From the NCBI GenBank assembly GCA_021030905.1, contig JAGFMI010000012.1, positions 682,001-746,000 on the forward strand: 64,000 nt of DNA. Direction: 5' to 3'. Both the position numbers and the translations under genes were made by a program. Source of the stretch: Pyrenula massariospora (Eukaryota; Ascomycota; Eurotiomycetes; Pyrenulales; Pyrenulaceae). The notes beneath the pieces were generated by a model. It was not told the origin of the DNA, searched no databases, and was given only the letters and a program-made list of their open reading frames with translations. This document shows positions 12,001 through 23,702 of the stretch, one piece after another (the stretch's first letter is position 1; every line of letters starts with the position of its first letter).

Positions 12001-14921
12001 CTGTGGCTGCTGGAACCACGACCCCCTTCAGCGTCATGATACAAAAATTGCAAGATCTTCTCAGCCGGTCTGAACATTTTGAAGTGCTCACAGTTAACCA
12101 CAGCCCATCTGGAAGCAGCAGTAGCAATGCCACCTCTATGCTATCAAAGCAGCTTCGGTTGAAACTTACTCCAGAAGAAGGCGCCGACGTTTCATCAAAT
12201 TTTCGCGAACTTACTGTCTCTATTCATGCTATTGCCACTTTCAAGGCTCTTGATGATTATCTAAGGCCAAGAATGAGCGACCGGACGCGTCCCGATTTCC
12301 GAAGTCGCAACCCGAGTGATGCGATTGATCGTGTCGATCGTCTTCTCGCTCATGCTCGCATGAGGGGCATCCCGATTCCAGAGGCAATGTCAGATCCAAA
12401 CTTCCTGCGAAGAGAATTTGCAGGACATAGGACCCCAGACACCAACATCAAGCAGTCAAGGCCATCCCCTAAGTCGAAGCCATCGAATGCTCCTGCTACT
12501 GATTCAAATTCTCCAGCTGGCAGGGAAGATCGCCCTTCAACCAGACGGTCCCTTAGGAAATCCATCCCATCTTCATCGACTGCTCCACCACCCCCGCAGG
12601 TTAAATCTGAGGAGGACGACCTGGCTAACGCACTTGAATGCGCGGATGAAAAGCATGTCACAGATGATGAAAGTGACGAAAATGACCAGTCTCGTGAAGA
12701 TATTGGTGCTCTGGTGGAGGACTTCGAGGAAATGGAAGAGGATGATGATGAATCAGCTGAAGATCCGAGCGCTGTGAACCTTGAATTTGCTTCGACAGGA
12801 AAGGTAATGGCACATAAGGATGATGGTACGCGAGTCGCAACACCGCAACAACCAGGGACGCCTTCAAGCCCAAGCTCCCGTCCACCACCCTCCGGTGGAC
12901 CAACGTCGACTTTACCCTTGCACCCGTCCTTAGCCCTTGCAGGCCGTCCATATGGCTCGTATGCCGCTGCTCTGTCGTCCATCCCCACTGATTGGCATAT
13001 TGAATTCAGCATTGGGGGCAAAGTCATTCCAAAAGAGACTACGATTTACCGAGCCATCTACAAAGGTAGAGATGAAGTCAAAGATCCATCAGCACGCAAC
13101 ATTTGGTCTGCCACTCATCCTATCAAGTTCAAAAAGGTCAAAGGGCCTCCACCTGAGCCTAAGACAATCCACACTTCTGTAGAAGGTACAGCTCCAAAGA
13201 CTGACTCGTCAATGCCTGATTCTTTGGCTGGCCATCCTACGACATCATCTATACTGTCTCTGCTGCGTGTATTGCACGAGTTCAACTCTAGTCTTGCAAC
13301 CTCCATGGACGATGCCGTGATGAAGAAAGGTTTAGCCCCAGAACCGGTTGCCCAATTTATTAACACAAAGCTCACAGCTAAATTAAATCGCCAGTTGGAG
13401 GAACCCTTAATCGTGGCCAGCAACTGCTTACCAACATGGAGCGAAGACCTAACCCGTCTTTTCCCTTTTCTCTTCCCTTTTGAGACACGCCATCTCTTTT
13501 TGCAGTCAACTTCATTTGGATATTCGCGGTCAATGATGCGGTGGCAGACTAATCAAAGTAACAATGACGACAGACGGCACCGACGTGACGATGACAGACC
13601 GATTATCGGCCGCTTGCAAAGACAGAAGGTTAGGATTTCGAGGACACGCATCCTAGAGTCCGCTGTTAAGGTGATGGAACTTTATGGCGCGTCTCCAAGC
13701 GTTCTAGAGGTTGAATATTTTGAAGAAGTCGGTACTGGCTTAGGACCCACTCTTGAGTTCTACTCGACCGTGTCGAAAGAGTTCTCCAAAAAGAAGCTCA
13801 GGCTTTGGCGCGAGAATGACTCGAACGGGCAAGACGAATACGCCTTTGGGAAATTTGGCCTTTTCCCAGCACCCATGTCTAGTGAACAATCACGTCAAGA
13901 AGGGGGTAAACGATTACTTCACCTTTTCAAGATGCTTGGCAAGTTCGTTGCCCGATCAATGTTAGACTCGAGGATTATTGATATTTCGTTCAATCCGGCG
14001 TTCTTCCACATTTCCAACACGATCGACTTTACACCTTCCATCTCTCTTGTCAAAGCTGTTGACCAGGACCTAGCCAACTCACTCTTTTTGATGAAGAAGT
14101 TCGCTGACGCTAAAGACCGTATTGAACAAGACATTCACATGTCAGCCGCAAAAAAGGTTCGCGCCCTACAAGGAATCGAGGCCCATGGGGCTAGAATTGA
14201 GGATTTGATGCTCGACTTTACCCTGCCTGGCTACCCATCTATCGATTTGATTACACATGGATCAAGCATTCCTGTCACCATTGATAATGTCAAGCTCTAC
14301 ATTGATCGGATTTTGGACTTGACTCTTGGCACGGGTGTACAACGCCAGATTGAGGCATTCCAAGAAGGCTTCTCACAAGTTTTCTCTTACACTTCACTTC
14401 GTGCTTTTACGCCTAATGAACTTGTTATGCTCTTCGGACGCATTGAGGAGGATTGGACGATTGAAAGTAAGAGAACTGACCCCAAAAAATTTGTCTTTAG
14501 CTAACTGTTCAAACTAGCTTTAATGGACTCTGTCAAGGCCGATCACGGTTTCAACATGGACAGTAGAAGTGTCAAGAACCTTTTGCAAACGATGAGCGAG
14601 CTTTCAGTTCAACAACGACGCGACTTCCTTCAATTCGTCACTGGTAGTCCAAAGCTTCCAATTGGAGGTGAGTTACATCTTCCCAGCAAGCTCTTTCTTC
14701 GTAGAGTCAACTGACATGCTGTAGGTTTCAAAAGCCTCACTCCAATGTTCACCGTTGTGTGCAGGCCAAGTGAACCGCCGTACACTTCGGACGACTACTT
14801 ACCCAGTGTCATGACGTGTGCCAATTACCTCAAATTGCCCGACTACACCGACATTGAAGTTTTGAAAGAGCGCCTCAACGTTGCTATTCAAGATGGGCAG
14901 GGCGCATTCCATCTCTCTTAA
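9077..14921 (+). CDS. UFD4: HECT-type E3 ubiquitin ligase, Ufd4/TRIP12 family
   Basis: This gene attaches ubiquitin to substrates of the ubiquitin-fusion-degradation and N-degron pathways. Four exons are supported: 9077-10234, 10284-14466, 14518-14667 and 14725-14921. Introns are 49, 51 and 57 bp, and each junction restores family sequence (for example EQALSTLSVISK and WTIETLMDSVKADHGFNMDS). The product has 1,895 residues. Order: a basic, low-complexity N-terminus; an armadillo-like helical region from about residue 250 (RSLLENLRQKEDPSVQLMALDELS); acidic tracts; and a C-terminal HECT domain from about residue 1,500 (GTGLGPTLEFYSTVSKEF). The catalytic cysteine is in LPSVMTCANYLKLPDY, at about residue 1,862, and the chain ends AFHLS, as HECT ligases do. 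The ATG at 9077 (MSNRVTRSSARLAAAS) is the first ATG in frame. Confidence 0.93.
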
Positions 14922-15451
14922 TTCCGAGCTTAGCTAGTATTCTTTGCTGTGGTTTCTCAAAGCCGAAAATTGCTTTATTGGGCGCCACGTCTCAACTTCC
15001 TCCAATTCGCATCTTTTTCTCCCCCTTGGCGTACAATTTGTCCGATGATTTGCTTTGCCTTTGCCAAGGGTTGTTGCGTCCCATAGAATGGTATGACCAA
15101 TATCGAAGGGCATGGAATGGGCAGTTGCGGTCTCGAGGATATTGGGGGTTTGTTGACCCCCAGTGAGGCGTTTTTAATCTTTTTTTTGCATTTTGGCGTC
15201 GCTACGGTGGCCGAGGAAGTCAAGTCGAGTGATGAATCAGCGATAACAAAATTATAGAGAGGACCTTGGGTCGTGAATATGATATATATCACACGTGTTA
15301 AGTTTTTTGTTGTAATTCACTGGTGACTTATCAGGGACCCTTTCCGCCAGCGGTTTTGGAACACAACCTGTTTGAAAACAAAATTCTTCTAACATTTTGG
15401 ATATGATACATACGTCCAACCTATCTATACACTGCAAACGCCAATCACCAA
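14922..15451. other. Convergent 3' intergenic region
   Basis: This 530-bp stretch lies between the stop codons of the Ufd4-like gene (+) and Gpi16 (-). It is AT-richer than the flanking exons, with T-tracts near 15176-15190. I see no gene; it presumably holds both 3' untranslated regions and polyadenylation signals. Confidence 0.5.
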
Positions 15452-17296
15452 CTACTCCGTCTTCTCCCTCTCCTTCCTCTTCCCCCAAACCCTCCCCTTT
15501 AGCGTCATCAACCTCCCCCTCACCCGCTCCCTCAGCGCACCCAACCCCACCCCCTCTACCTCGTCCGCGCCCACAAACCGCCGCACCAGCAGATTGAAAA
15601 TATTCCCAAACGCCAGCGCGATCACCGTGCTCGTCAGGATGATGACGTTGTACGGCATGCTAAAGTCGGGCGTCGGGAGCGGGAGCAGCAGACTCGTCGT
15701 GCGGAGATATGTGTCTGCGTGTTCCGGCGGGGAGAGGACGCGGAGGACGGCGGGGGCGACGTTGAAGCCGCGGTTGGCGTCCGGGGGGTACTCGGTGTAG
15801 CGGAGGATGGCTTTTTCGAAGGTGTAGGTTAGGGTTAGGGTGCTGGTTGGGGGGAGGGTGAGGAGGAGTTCGAGTTGGGTGCCGCGTTTGCGGTCGGTGG
15901 CGGTGAGGTAGTTCATTGAGGTTATGAGGGAAGGTGGGGGGATTGGGGTGGGAGGGGAGGATGAGGGGGTGGAAAGAGTGGTGGAGAGGGTGTGCAGGTA
16001 AGGGCGCATGAACCAAGGGAGGGTTTCGTAGTAGATAAAGGTTATATTTGAGGAGGAAGGGTTTGTGAGGATGGTCCGAAGGCCGCCCTTGGCAGCGCCG
16101 TAGCCGGTGATGGTTCGTTCGGCACGGAGGGGTTCGTGGGGCAGGTATTTTTCGGAGGGAGGAGATTGGGTGGGGAGCTCCATGTCGAAAGGGTAGTCTG
16201 GGAGGAGGTGGAAGCAGCGTGACTCGGGGAGGTGGCCGGTAGGAGATTTGAATTCGAAGACGTTCCCTGTTGTGAGAACCTGGCGATTGTGAGGGGCTAC
16301 CAGGCAGATCGGCTTCAGATCTTCATCGGTAAGAGGACAGGAAGTAGGTATGGACGTTCCAAAGACGTCTACCAGCGACCAGGCTGGTTCAGCCGCAAGA
16401 TCCAGCGGAAAGCAGGTATCAGACGAGTGATACGGCTTGGACTGATCACACGCAAGCTGTTCTACGGGAACCGGTCGAGGAATAGGGTTGTCTCTTGGCC
16501 TTTTTGAACGCTCAATGTTGAGAACCATGTCCACAGTCTGTGAAATCTCGATGTTGCAATCAGCAGAGCCTGATGGGCATACCGGTCGGACATCAATCGA
16601 CATGCTCTGCCATGAGGAATCGAACAGCTTATGTCCGTCTAGTAAGCTGGAGATCCCAGCTTTGCCTTTACAAGGCAGCAGTTTGAGAAATGGAGTCAAA
16701 TTCTCCGTGCACACGACCTCACCAGGCAGCACGCCATGAAGAAGGTGAAGATTGTCTCCACTCAGCCCGCTTCTTGATGCAAATGTCTTAGCTGGTCTGA
16801 AAGTTCTTGTCGTGTCGATGAAGTTGAGCGAAGCGCAGAAGAGCCCTGAAAGGGATTGAGTGAGGGTCATCCATTTCGAATACGCCCTGGGTACTATTTT
16901 AGCCCATAGATTCTCATTACTGGATTAAGTAGTTTACGATTCTCCAGACTGCGCATCAATCCACGCCCATAACTCAACACCAGTGCTACCTTCTTTGTAG
17001 CCATTCCACGGTCTTGAGCCCCATATTCCAGGATCCCATCTTCCAGACGTGAACCTTATGTGCAACTCCTTCGTATCAGCGTATTGTAGTATTTGTCCCA
17101 CAGAGCGAGGGAAGAATCTGAAATCCTGGCTCTCAAATGCGGCAAGGGACTGGTTGCTTTGAAAGTCGAATGACGCGAGAAGACTGCCGAGGGGAAGCGG
17201 TTTAAGTGTCAATCGCTCGTAGTAGTCAGATTGAGCTAAGACCAGGGCGATCTGGGCGGTGAGACAGAGGTAGGAGATTAGCCAAGAAAGCTGCAT
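15452..17296 (-). CDS. GPI16: GPI transamidase complex subunit Gpi16 (PIG-T)
   Basis: Gpi16 is the ER-membrane subunit that helps the transamidase attach GPI anchors to proteins. Exon 1 (17296-16938) encodes a signal peptide (MQLSWLISYLCLTAQIALVLAQ) and the conserved YYERLTLKPLPLGSLLASF start. Exon 2 (16886-15452) follows a 51-bp intron with donor GTAAAC. The join gives DAQSGESAYSKWMTLTQSLS, continuing into SGLFCASLNFIDTT, a strong family match. The lumenal domain contains the ETLPWFMRPYLHTL block. A single C-terminal membrane span (VIILTSTVIALAFGNIFNLL) is followed by a basic cytosolic tail. Length is 597 residues, normal for the family. The first codon of the longest frame is GTG; the ATG at 17296 is the start. 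Divergent from Luc7 across 287 bp. A C-to-G skew switch occurs near 15640. Confidence 0.93.
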
Positions 17297-17583
17297 CACT
17301 ACATGCTCTCGATAGTGTTCGTCAGAACGGTTTCCTTGAAGGCGTCATAACTTGAACAAAATGCTGGACTGCCGCTTAGTAGACGCGTTTGCCGCACCCC
17401 GCGAAAAAAATAAGCGCGCCGCAAGACAAGCTCCGAGTTTCGTTCGCTGCGCTTTTCTGCCAAAGCGACATTGCAAGTATCACGCCGCGATTTGCATCAA
17501 GACTTTTACATGATTCGAATATTCGATCTACGATAGAATATCAAGAAGAATAAGGCAATACAGCCTGAAAATATCAGTTCACT

Positions 17584-18530
17584 ATGGCAGCAGACCAGCG
17601 GAAGCTGCTTGAACAGCTCATGGGCGGTGCGTCGCATGTAGTCCTCTAGATAGCCATTTGCTGACAATATTTCTAGATGCCTATATGGGCCCTTCGGCGT
17701 CCTCAAAAAATGCCAACTTGACGCTAACAGACGCGAAAGTCTGTCGCTCATATCTCGTTGGCACCTGTCCCCATGATCTTTTCACAAATACCAAGCAAGA
17801 TCTCGGCGCATGTCCAAAAGTCCACTCAGAATCCCTGAAGATCGAATACGATTCGCTACCTGCATCGGACAAATCCTCTAAATACGGCTTTGAATATGAC
17901 TACATGCGGGACATGCAAAAGTACATTGACGACTGCAACAGGCGAATAGATGCGGCTCAACGAAGGTTAGAAAAGACGCCAGATGAAATCAGACAGACCA
18001 ACAACCTCTTGAAGACTATAAGTGACCTGAGCAATACCATTAACACAGGACTTCTCGAGATCAGTATCCTCGGGGAGACAGGATCAGTCTCGCTTGCCAC
18101 AACAGAATTCTACAAAGTCAGGCAAGCGAAACACGCCAAGGAGAACGCGGAACGAGATCTGAAGGCGCTTAGCGATACCTCGGGACCTTCGGGCCATCAG
18201 AAGTTGCAGGTCTGCGATGTCTGTGGCGCCTACTTGTCAAGGCTGGATAATGACAGACGGCTGGCGGATCATTTCTACGGAAAGATGCACCTTGGTTATG
18301 CGCAAATGAGAAGAGAGCACGAGAAGCTGCAGAAGGAGCTCAAGGGAAGGCCGCCGCCAGCGAGAACAGAAGAGCCTTCTGGACCAAGAGGTAGCTTCGA
18401 TGATGATAGGTTCGGAGATGGTGGAGGAGGTGGATGGGGTGGGAGAGGCTACGGCGGACGAGGAGGGTATGGAGGTAGAGGAGGGTTCAGGGGAAGAGGC
18501 AGAGGTAGAGGAGGATACGGCGGCTGGTAG
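17584..18530 (+). CDS. LUC7: Luc7-like U1 snRNP splicing protein
   Basis: Luc7 proteins bind the U1 snRNP and help select 5' splice sites. A 43-nt first exon (17584-17626) encodes MAADQRKLLEQLMG. After a 50-bp intron, exon 2 (17677-18530) continues DAYMGPSASS, the expected Luc7 start. The CCCH zinc finger begins at CRSYLVGTCPHDLF (about residue 37). The second finger, CDVCGAYLSRLDNDRRLADH, lies near residue 188, and a helical coiled region sits between them. The C-terminus is a glycine/arginine-rich tail ending in repeated GGYGG/GGRGG units, the fungal counterpart of the RS tail in animals. Total length is 298 residues. Confidence 0.93.
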
Positions 18531-19312
18531 TCTATTATTTCCATTCCTTAGCAAGGCGTTTGAGATCATGGTCAGACTTATAGCTAGCTTTGATGAATCT
18601 TTTTGCATGCGAATCGCTCTATTTCCCTACGTCTAAATTCTCCCATATAAAACCAGCTCTCTCTATTCTTATTCGTTATGCCACAAGTTGTCAGAGCCGC
18701 GAAGGTGATTGTTGAGTTGACCATTGTCCCCATACGGTTGTTTCAATGCTCCACATGTGCTAAAGTGCAGAAATTGCCCGCTTGTTCCCCCATTACAAGT
18801 CAGGTAATGGAGCGTCAGTCATCAAGCGTCCAAAACTCCCATCGGACAGCTTGTTTGAATACTGCATTCGAATCCGGATAAAGTCTTAGCTCGATTGCCA
18901 CTTGATTGAGTACAGCAAAACGTCCCGAGGCATTTTCGGCCCTTCAATCTCAATATCGAAGAGGAACGAGCTGGAATAAGCTTATGGTCTTTTTGCAAGC
19001 GATGCGTAGGATTGCGCCTAAGCTTCTTTAAATTGTCAGGCGCCTGATTGACCTCGAGGTAGAATTATCCTGAAGCGCAGAGTCACTTTGAAGCGTAGAG
19101 TCACTTTGAATCGTTCATAGCGAATGCTGAAAGGTATTCGTCGTCTGGCCTCTTGTTGAAACTTGTGCAAGACAAGCTTATAAATTCATTTCGGCCACTT
19201 GGGCTTACCCGTCGTCTCTGGATGAGCGCTGATTTCATGAAGAACGACGGACCCCCATGTGTCAGCGTGAAGTCTGAGTCCGTGGCGATGCCGAAGACCT
19301 TGAGACATCTTC
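18531..19312. other. Convergent intergenic region, Luc7 / BCKDH E1 alpha
   Basis: No gene is recognised in this 780-bp stretch. It contains a TATA-like catataaaacc at about 18647-18657 followed by only a short unrelated frame. It also holds two perfect-length copies of an 18-bp unit (19072-19107). Confidence 0.45.
19072..19107. repeat. Two tandem 18-bp units
   Basis: The unit gaagcgcagagtcacttt at 19072-19089 is followed directly by gaagcgtagagtcacttt at 19090-19107, with one mismatch. It is non-coding and lies near the 3' end of the BCKDH E1 alpha gene. Confidence 0.8.
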
Positions 19313-20626
19313 TCATCCTAAGCTTTTAGTACCTTGCTCGTAATCGCTCACGTCGTATTCGCCTGGGTACGTTTCGAGCAGACGCTTCAGCTCTGCCATC
19401 TGAGACTTTGACTCTGGGGTGACTTGCTCGTACACATCAGTGAACATGTCCCGGATGGGAGGCTTCTTCTCGCTCTCTGCATTCCGAAACTCCTTCAGGA
19501 TTTCCGAGCGCAGCTTCTTTCGCTCGTCCTGTTCCATATCATCATTCCAAATGCCCTTTTTCTCCATCCACTTCCTGAGTCTTGTGATAGGATTGTCTCT
19601 CCTCTTCCAGTCTTCAACTTCGACGCGGGCACGGTAGGCAAAACTATCGTCACTCGTACTGTGGTGGCTAACGCGGTAACTCATGGCTTCTATCAAGACT
19701 GGCTTTCCGCCATCTTGAAGCGCCAAATCGCGCGCTGCAATTGTCGCCTGCCGAACGGCGAAAATATCATTTCCATCCACACGAATGGTCTCAATGCCAT
19801 ATCCTACGCCTCGGCTGGCGATACCATCCCCTCTGTATTGCTCAAGCGTCGGTGTGGAAATCGCATACCCATTGTTTCTGCAGATGAAGACCACCGGACA
19901 AGACCTTGTTGCTGCAATATTCAAAGCAGCATGAAAGTCTCCTTCGCTGGCGGCGCCTTCGCCGAAATAGCAAGCTACAATTCTGGGAGGAGTGTTTGGA
20001 TCTTGCAGAGCTTGGACTTTCAAAGCATAAGCAGCTCCTGCAGCCTGGGGAATCTGAGTCGCCAATGGACTTGAGATAGTGTGCATGTTCAGTTTGCCGC
20101 TGCCATAATGAACGGGCATGTTTCGTCCTCTGCCGCTGTCGTTCTTATTTGCGAACAATTGGCTCATGAAATCTTTGATCGTAAAGCCTCTTTGTGCAAA
20201 CACAGCAGTCTCACGATACTGAGCAAAAACTACGTCTTCGGGACTAAGAGCAGATGCCGAACCTACTGCTATACCCTCTTCTCCTGCCGAGACCATGTAG
20301 AAGCTGATACGGCCTTGGCGTTGGGCCTCAAACATGATGAGATCCATTATTGAAACAGAAAGCATATTTCTGTACCAGGTCAGAATTTCATTGCTAGGTG
20401 TTTTAGAGAGATCAATGTCTGGCGAGACAACAATGCCGTCAGAGTCCATGATCCGAAAGGTAGGCATTGCGGGCGTTGCGGCAGGGTTCGTAAACGCCAT
20501 CTGAGTCGTAAATTTGCTGTTCACAGCACCAGGAAAATGCACACTTCTCATTGTCAGCTTGGTATGGCGTAAGGCGGTTGGATACATTACTGGTCCGATC
20601 CTGGTCGTTGTGAGACTGAGCTCCAT
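19313..20626 (-). CDS. 2-oxoisovalerate dehydrogenase (branched-chain keto acid dehydrogenase) E1 alpha subunit
   Basis: This mitochondrial enzyme subunit decarboxylates the keto acids of Leu, Ile and Val using thiamine diphosphate. It is a single exon of 437 residues. Visible features: RQGRISFYMVSAGEEG, the QYRETAVFAQRG segment, the thiamine-diphosphate motif in CYFGEGAASEGDFHAALN to CRNNGYAIST, and the regulatory loop SYRVSHHSTSDDSFAYR, whose serines are phosphorylated by the BCKDH kinase in animals. The E1 alpha of pyruvate dehydrogenase has a different loop, so the branched-chain assignment is firm. The N-terminus has an Arg/Thr-rich stretch fitting a mitochondrial presequence. It is divergent from COQ5, another mitochondrial gene, across 309 bp. 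Confidence 0.94.
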   Translation of the reverse strand: MELSLTTTRIGPVMYPTALRHTKLTMRSVHFPGAVNSKFTTQMAFTNPAATPAMPTFRIMDSDGIVVSPDIDLSKTPSNEILTWYRNMLSVSIMDLIMFEAQRQGRISFYMVSAGEEGIAVGSASALSPEDVVFAQYRETAVFAQRGFTIKDFMSQLFANKNDSGRGRNMPVHYGSGKLNMHTISSPLATQIPQAAGAAYALKVQALQDPNTPPRIVACYFGEGAASEGDFHAALNIAATRSCPVVFICRNNGYAISTPTLEQYRGDGIASRGVGYGIETIRVDGNDIFAVRQATIAARDLALQDGGKPVLIEAMSYRVSHHSTSDDSFAYRARVEVEDWKRRDNPITRLRKWMEKKGIWNDDMEQDERKKLRSEILKEFRNAESEKKPPIRDMFTDVYEQVTPESKSQMAELKRLLETYPGEYDVSDYEQGTKSLG

Positions 20627-20935
20627 CTTAATTGTGTCTTCAGATATTGGCAGCTATCAAACGCTCTTCGACTCTTGACATAGCAATTCCCCAGGCGCAA
20701 GGCCGGGGAAGTAAGCCTTATCATAATGACTTCCGAAAACCTTCCTTCCGTACCTCCGTAAAGGTTTATAGAGAAGTAATTGAAGGAAAGTACTTGATCG
20801 TGGCTAAGAAGTCGTGCGGGGTTCAGTTTCTTGAAGCTTGTCTCGATCTGGAAATTTGGAGATCATGAGCAGAGACGATTGAGATGAAATCTTGAGTTCG
20901 GAGCCCCAATCTCGACTACCGCAAGACATTCTCCC
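20627..20935. promoter_or_regulatory. Shared divergent promoter, BCKDH E1 alpha / COQ5
   Basis: The 309 bp between the two ATG codons must contain both promoters. Both products are mitochondrial, so co-regulation is plausible. No motif stands out with confidence. Confidence 0.45.
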
Positions 20936-21897
20936 ATGGCACACAAAATCTATACCTCAAACCCGTTATGGCGCTCGCCGTGGAGGGTTGCCAGCCGAGC
21001 AGCTACCTGTCGCAGCTTCACGAGCTCCTGCCCGCAAATGCAAGAAAACTACTCAACTTCCAATACTGAGAAAATGACACATTTTGGGTTTGAGACAGTG
21101 TCCGAAGCACAGAAGGAGAAGAAAGGTCTGTTCCGTCGACCTCTGCTTAATCATGCTTACATTGACTAGTTGGCGCCGTCTTTTCTTCTGTCGCTCAATC
21201 CTATGACACAATGAACGACTTCATGTCTCTAGGAGTTCACCGCCTCTGGAAAGATCACTTCGTTCGCTCTCTACGGCCTGGATCGACAGAAGGAAAGCCA
21301 TGGAATATACTCGATGTCGCTGGAGGCACGGGAGACATAGCATTCCGCATGCTAGACTACGCCACAAATATTCAAGGCGATCTAAAAACGAAGGTTACAA
21401 TCGCTGATATCAATTCCGACATGCTGGCAGAGGGGAAAAACCGAAGTCTACAAACGCCATATGCTGGCAGCGATCGACTTGAATTCTTGCAAGGAAATGC
21501 GGAAAAAATGCCGGGGATTGCCTCTGGATCAGTGGATCTATATACCGTGGCGTTTGGTATCCGGAACTTTACTGACAAACAAGCAGCACTTGTTGAAGCA
21601 TTTCGAGTCTTGCGACCTGGAGGGGTATTTGCCTGTCTAGAATTCAGCAAAGTCGATAGCTATCTTTTCAATGAAGTCTACAAGAGATGGAGCTTTGGCA
21701 TGATTCCTATCATTGGTCAACTAGTCGCAGGAGATCGTGATAGCTACCAATACCTTGTTGAAAGCATCGAGAAATTTCCGAGTCAGAATGAATTTAGAAA
21801 AATGATTGAGCAAGCTGGATTTTCCGTCCCGGGCCAAGGCTTTGAAAACCTAAGCGGTGGCATTGCTAGCATTCATAGAGGTATCAAACCGCTATGA
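20936..21897 (+). CDS. COQ5: Coenzyme Q biosynthesis C-methyltransferase Coq5
   Basis: Coq5 (UbiE family) C-methylates 2-polyprenyl-6-methoxy-1,4-benzoquinol in ubiquinone synthesis on the matrix side of the inner mitochondrial membrane. Exon 1 (20936-21125) encodes a mitochondrial presequence rich in Arg/Ser and the segment THFGFETVSEAQKEKK. Exon 2 (21170-21897) continues VGAVFSSVAQSYDTMNDFMS, the UbiE signature. Motif I is ILDVAGGTGDIAFRM; LRPGGVFACLEFSKV and GNAEKMP also match. The intron is only 44 bp and has an unusual GTCTGT donor; frame and family sequence leave little choice. Length is 305 residues. Confidence 0.94.
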
Positions 21898-22340
21898 TAA
21901 TCAGAAGGCCCATACCTTCATCAAAGCTATTGACTCTACCCCATAGACGTCTACATAAACAACGATTGCTGAGGGAGGGTGAACGATTTGAAGGACCAGT
22001 CATGATCAACTTCCGTTTCGCTGCACGAAATTTGTAACGCCAGGCTTTGCAGCCAGGTAAACGAATCTGCTCATGCGATTCCTGGTATCCGAAACCAAGC
22101 TCCTACTTCTTGGGGTCTGCGGAGCCAAGTTTAAAAATGCACGGTTCTCCGGTTGCACACTTGGTTAGTGAGTCTACCAAGTTCAGAAACCATTGTCCAT
22201 GAGATCAAGACCTTGAGGCCCGACATTCTTACCCAACAGTCTTTTTAAAATGCTAATATCATAGTCGGTGTTCTATATGAGACGTTTCAAAGACCAATTC
22301 ACACTTCTTTCCCATCGAATGCAATTTCTATAACCCCAAG
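21898..22340. other. Intergenic region between COQ5 and an orphan gene
   Basis: This 443-bp AT-leaning stretch between two tandem + strand genes should hold the COQ5 3' end and the promoter of the next gene. No conserved element is recognised. Confidence 0.4.
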
Positions 22341-23204
22341 ATGGAACTCACGCAAGCATCATCGGCTCTAGACCTCGATTCGCTTTCGATCTGTCAATGC
22401 CTTGGGATGGGAGATCCTCGAGCTTATCGTCTTTCGCTTTCGCCTCCCGATTTTTTTGAAGGCATCGACCTCTGCCAACCGTTTCGCATTATCACAATAA
22501 TGAGCAAGGGGAGTAAGCAAGCCATTCTAAAACGAATCAGGTTGTATGCGAGATGTAATAGCTGCTTGCACCAAACTTCTCCAAGCGAGGACATAAGAAG
22601 TTGGGTCTGCAATGCTGTGACAGAAACCCTGGACCTCCGACCTCATTCAGCAAGCAATTTCCCTTTTGTCCAAGTTAAAACCACATTGGCTTTTGCAGAT
22701 GAAGTTGCCATGTGTGTGGAATATCTGACCTCGGAGGCTAGCGGTGAACTGCCTATTTTTTTCGCCATAATCGAGGCCCGTGTTATTTCGCGAGATGGAA
22801 GCCGAAGAATACCTGTTACGTGTACATTATATCGCGACCGACCTATCGAAAGCTTTGTTAATAAGGTCGTCTTCTCTGATCCAGCAGCCCAAGTCTGGAC
22901 CGAAAAAGATGTTCTGGCCGATCTTTATGATTTCTGCATCGAATGGATCGACGTCCATGCAAACAAAGACACTGGATCCAGAGCTTGCTCCCTTACCAAA
23001 GCCGCTGCTTCTCAGTATTTGAGAAGGTGTCATCACAACGTTAACATGGGCCGTTGCAGTATGATGCCCTGTTGCTTATTGGCTATGCTTGGACGAGCTG
23101 CATGTGATGAAAGAATTCGCCCAGATGATCGATTAGTAGCGGCTATGCCTAAGGATTGGAGGAGAATGGTACTCAATCTGATCTATGGACAGATTAATCC
23201 TTGA
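22341..23204 (+). CDS. Hypothetical protein, 287 residues
   Basis: The single open frame starts at an ATG in a good context (ccaagATGGAACTC) and ends with a stop at 23202-23204. I do not recognise the family. The sequence looks coding: balanced composition and no low complexity. It has 16 cysteines or so spread along the chain, including two CxxC-like spots (RCNSCLH and CSMMPCC). There is no signal peptide or membrane span that I can see. The closest description is a soluble, Cys-rich orphan protein of the kind common in fungal accessory gene sets. An overlapping 80-codon frame (22780-23022) is a shadow. Confidence 0.55.
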   Translation: MELTQASSALDLDSLSICQCLGMGDPRAYRLSLSPPDFFEGIDLCQPFRIITIMSKGSKQAILKRIRLYARCNSCLHQTSPSEDIRSWVCNAVTETLDLRPHSASNFPFVQVKTTLAFADEVAMCVEYLTSEASGELPIFFAIIEARVISRDGSRRIPVTCTLYRDRPIESFVNKVVFSDPAAQVWTEKDVLADLYDFCIEWIDVHANKDTGSRACSLTKAAASQYLRRCHHNVNMGRCSMMPCCLLAMLGRAACDERIRPDDRLVAAMPKDWRRMVLNLIYGQINP

Positions 23205-23702
23205 AAAATAGCATTTAACGCGAAGAAACGGATTCGCGGAAGCGTCAGTCGAACTTGCATCTCCAGGGGAAACAATTCAATGAAAAACATAGCCAGGAAA
23301 AGTCTGTCTAGACCAATCAGTAACGCTCCTATGTTATATTCTTCATGCAGGTCCTTGGTTTCACCGCTTGAGCGATAGTCTTAGAACATCAGATGTCAAC
23401 CGTCCACGGTGAAACCGCCTTATAAGCAACCATATCATCTTATATAGTGCTCTTTTCACGGGTCAAATAGGTCCCCTCCGACTGCTAGCGGCCGCCTTTT
23501 GAAAACTTTAGGTCTGGAAATACGTTCATGGACCTTAGCTACAGAGACTGAAAGAAGACTGAAAGAGGACTTAAAGGTTGGGCGATAAGACGGTTGCTTT
23601 TATCGAGCTTTCGCTGTATAAGACTTTTCCAACCACTTCCTATACTGCTTATCGGGAGCAACAGACCTACTCATCGATGCGATTTTAATGAGTTTGCTTT
23701 TC
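23205..23702. other. Convergent intergenic region, no gene seen
   Basis: About 500 bp between the orphan gene (+) and the methyltransferase (-). Near 23552-23580 there is a small direct repeat of gactgaaagaagactgaaagagga. Nothing else is recognised. Confidence 0.4.
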
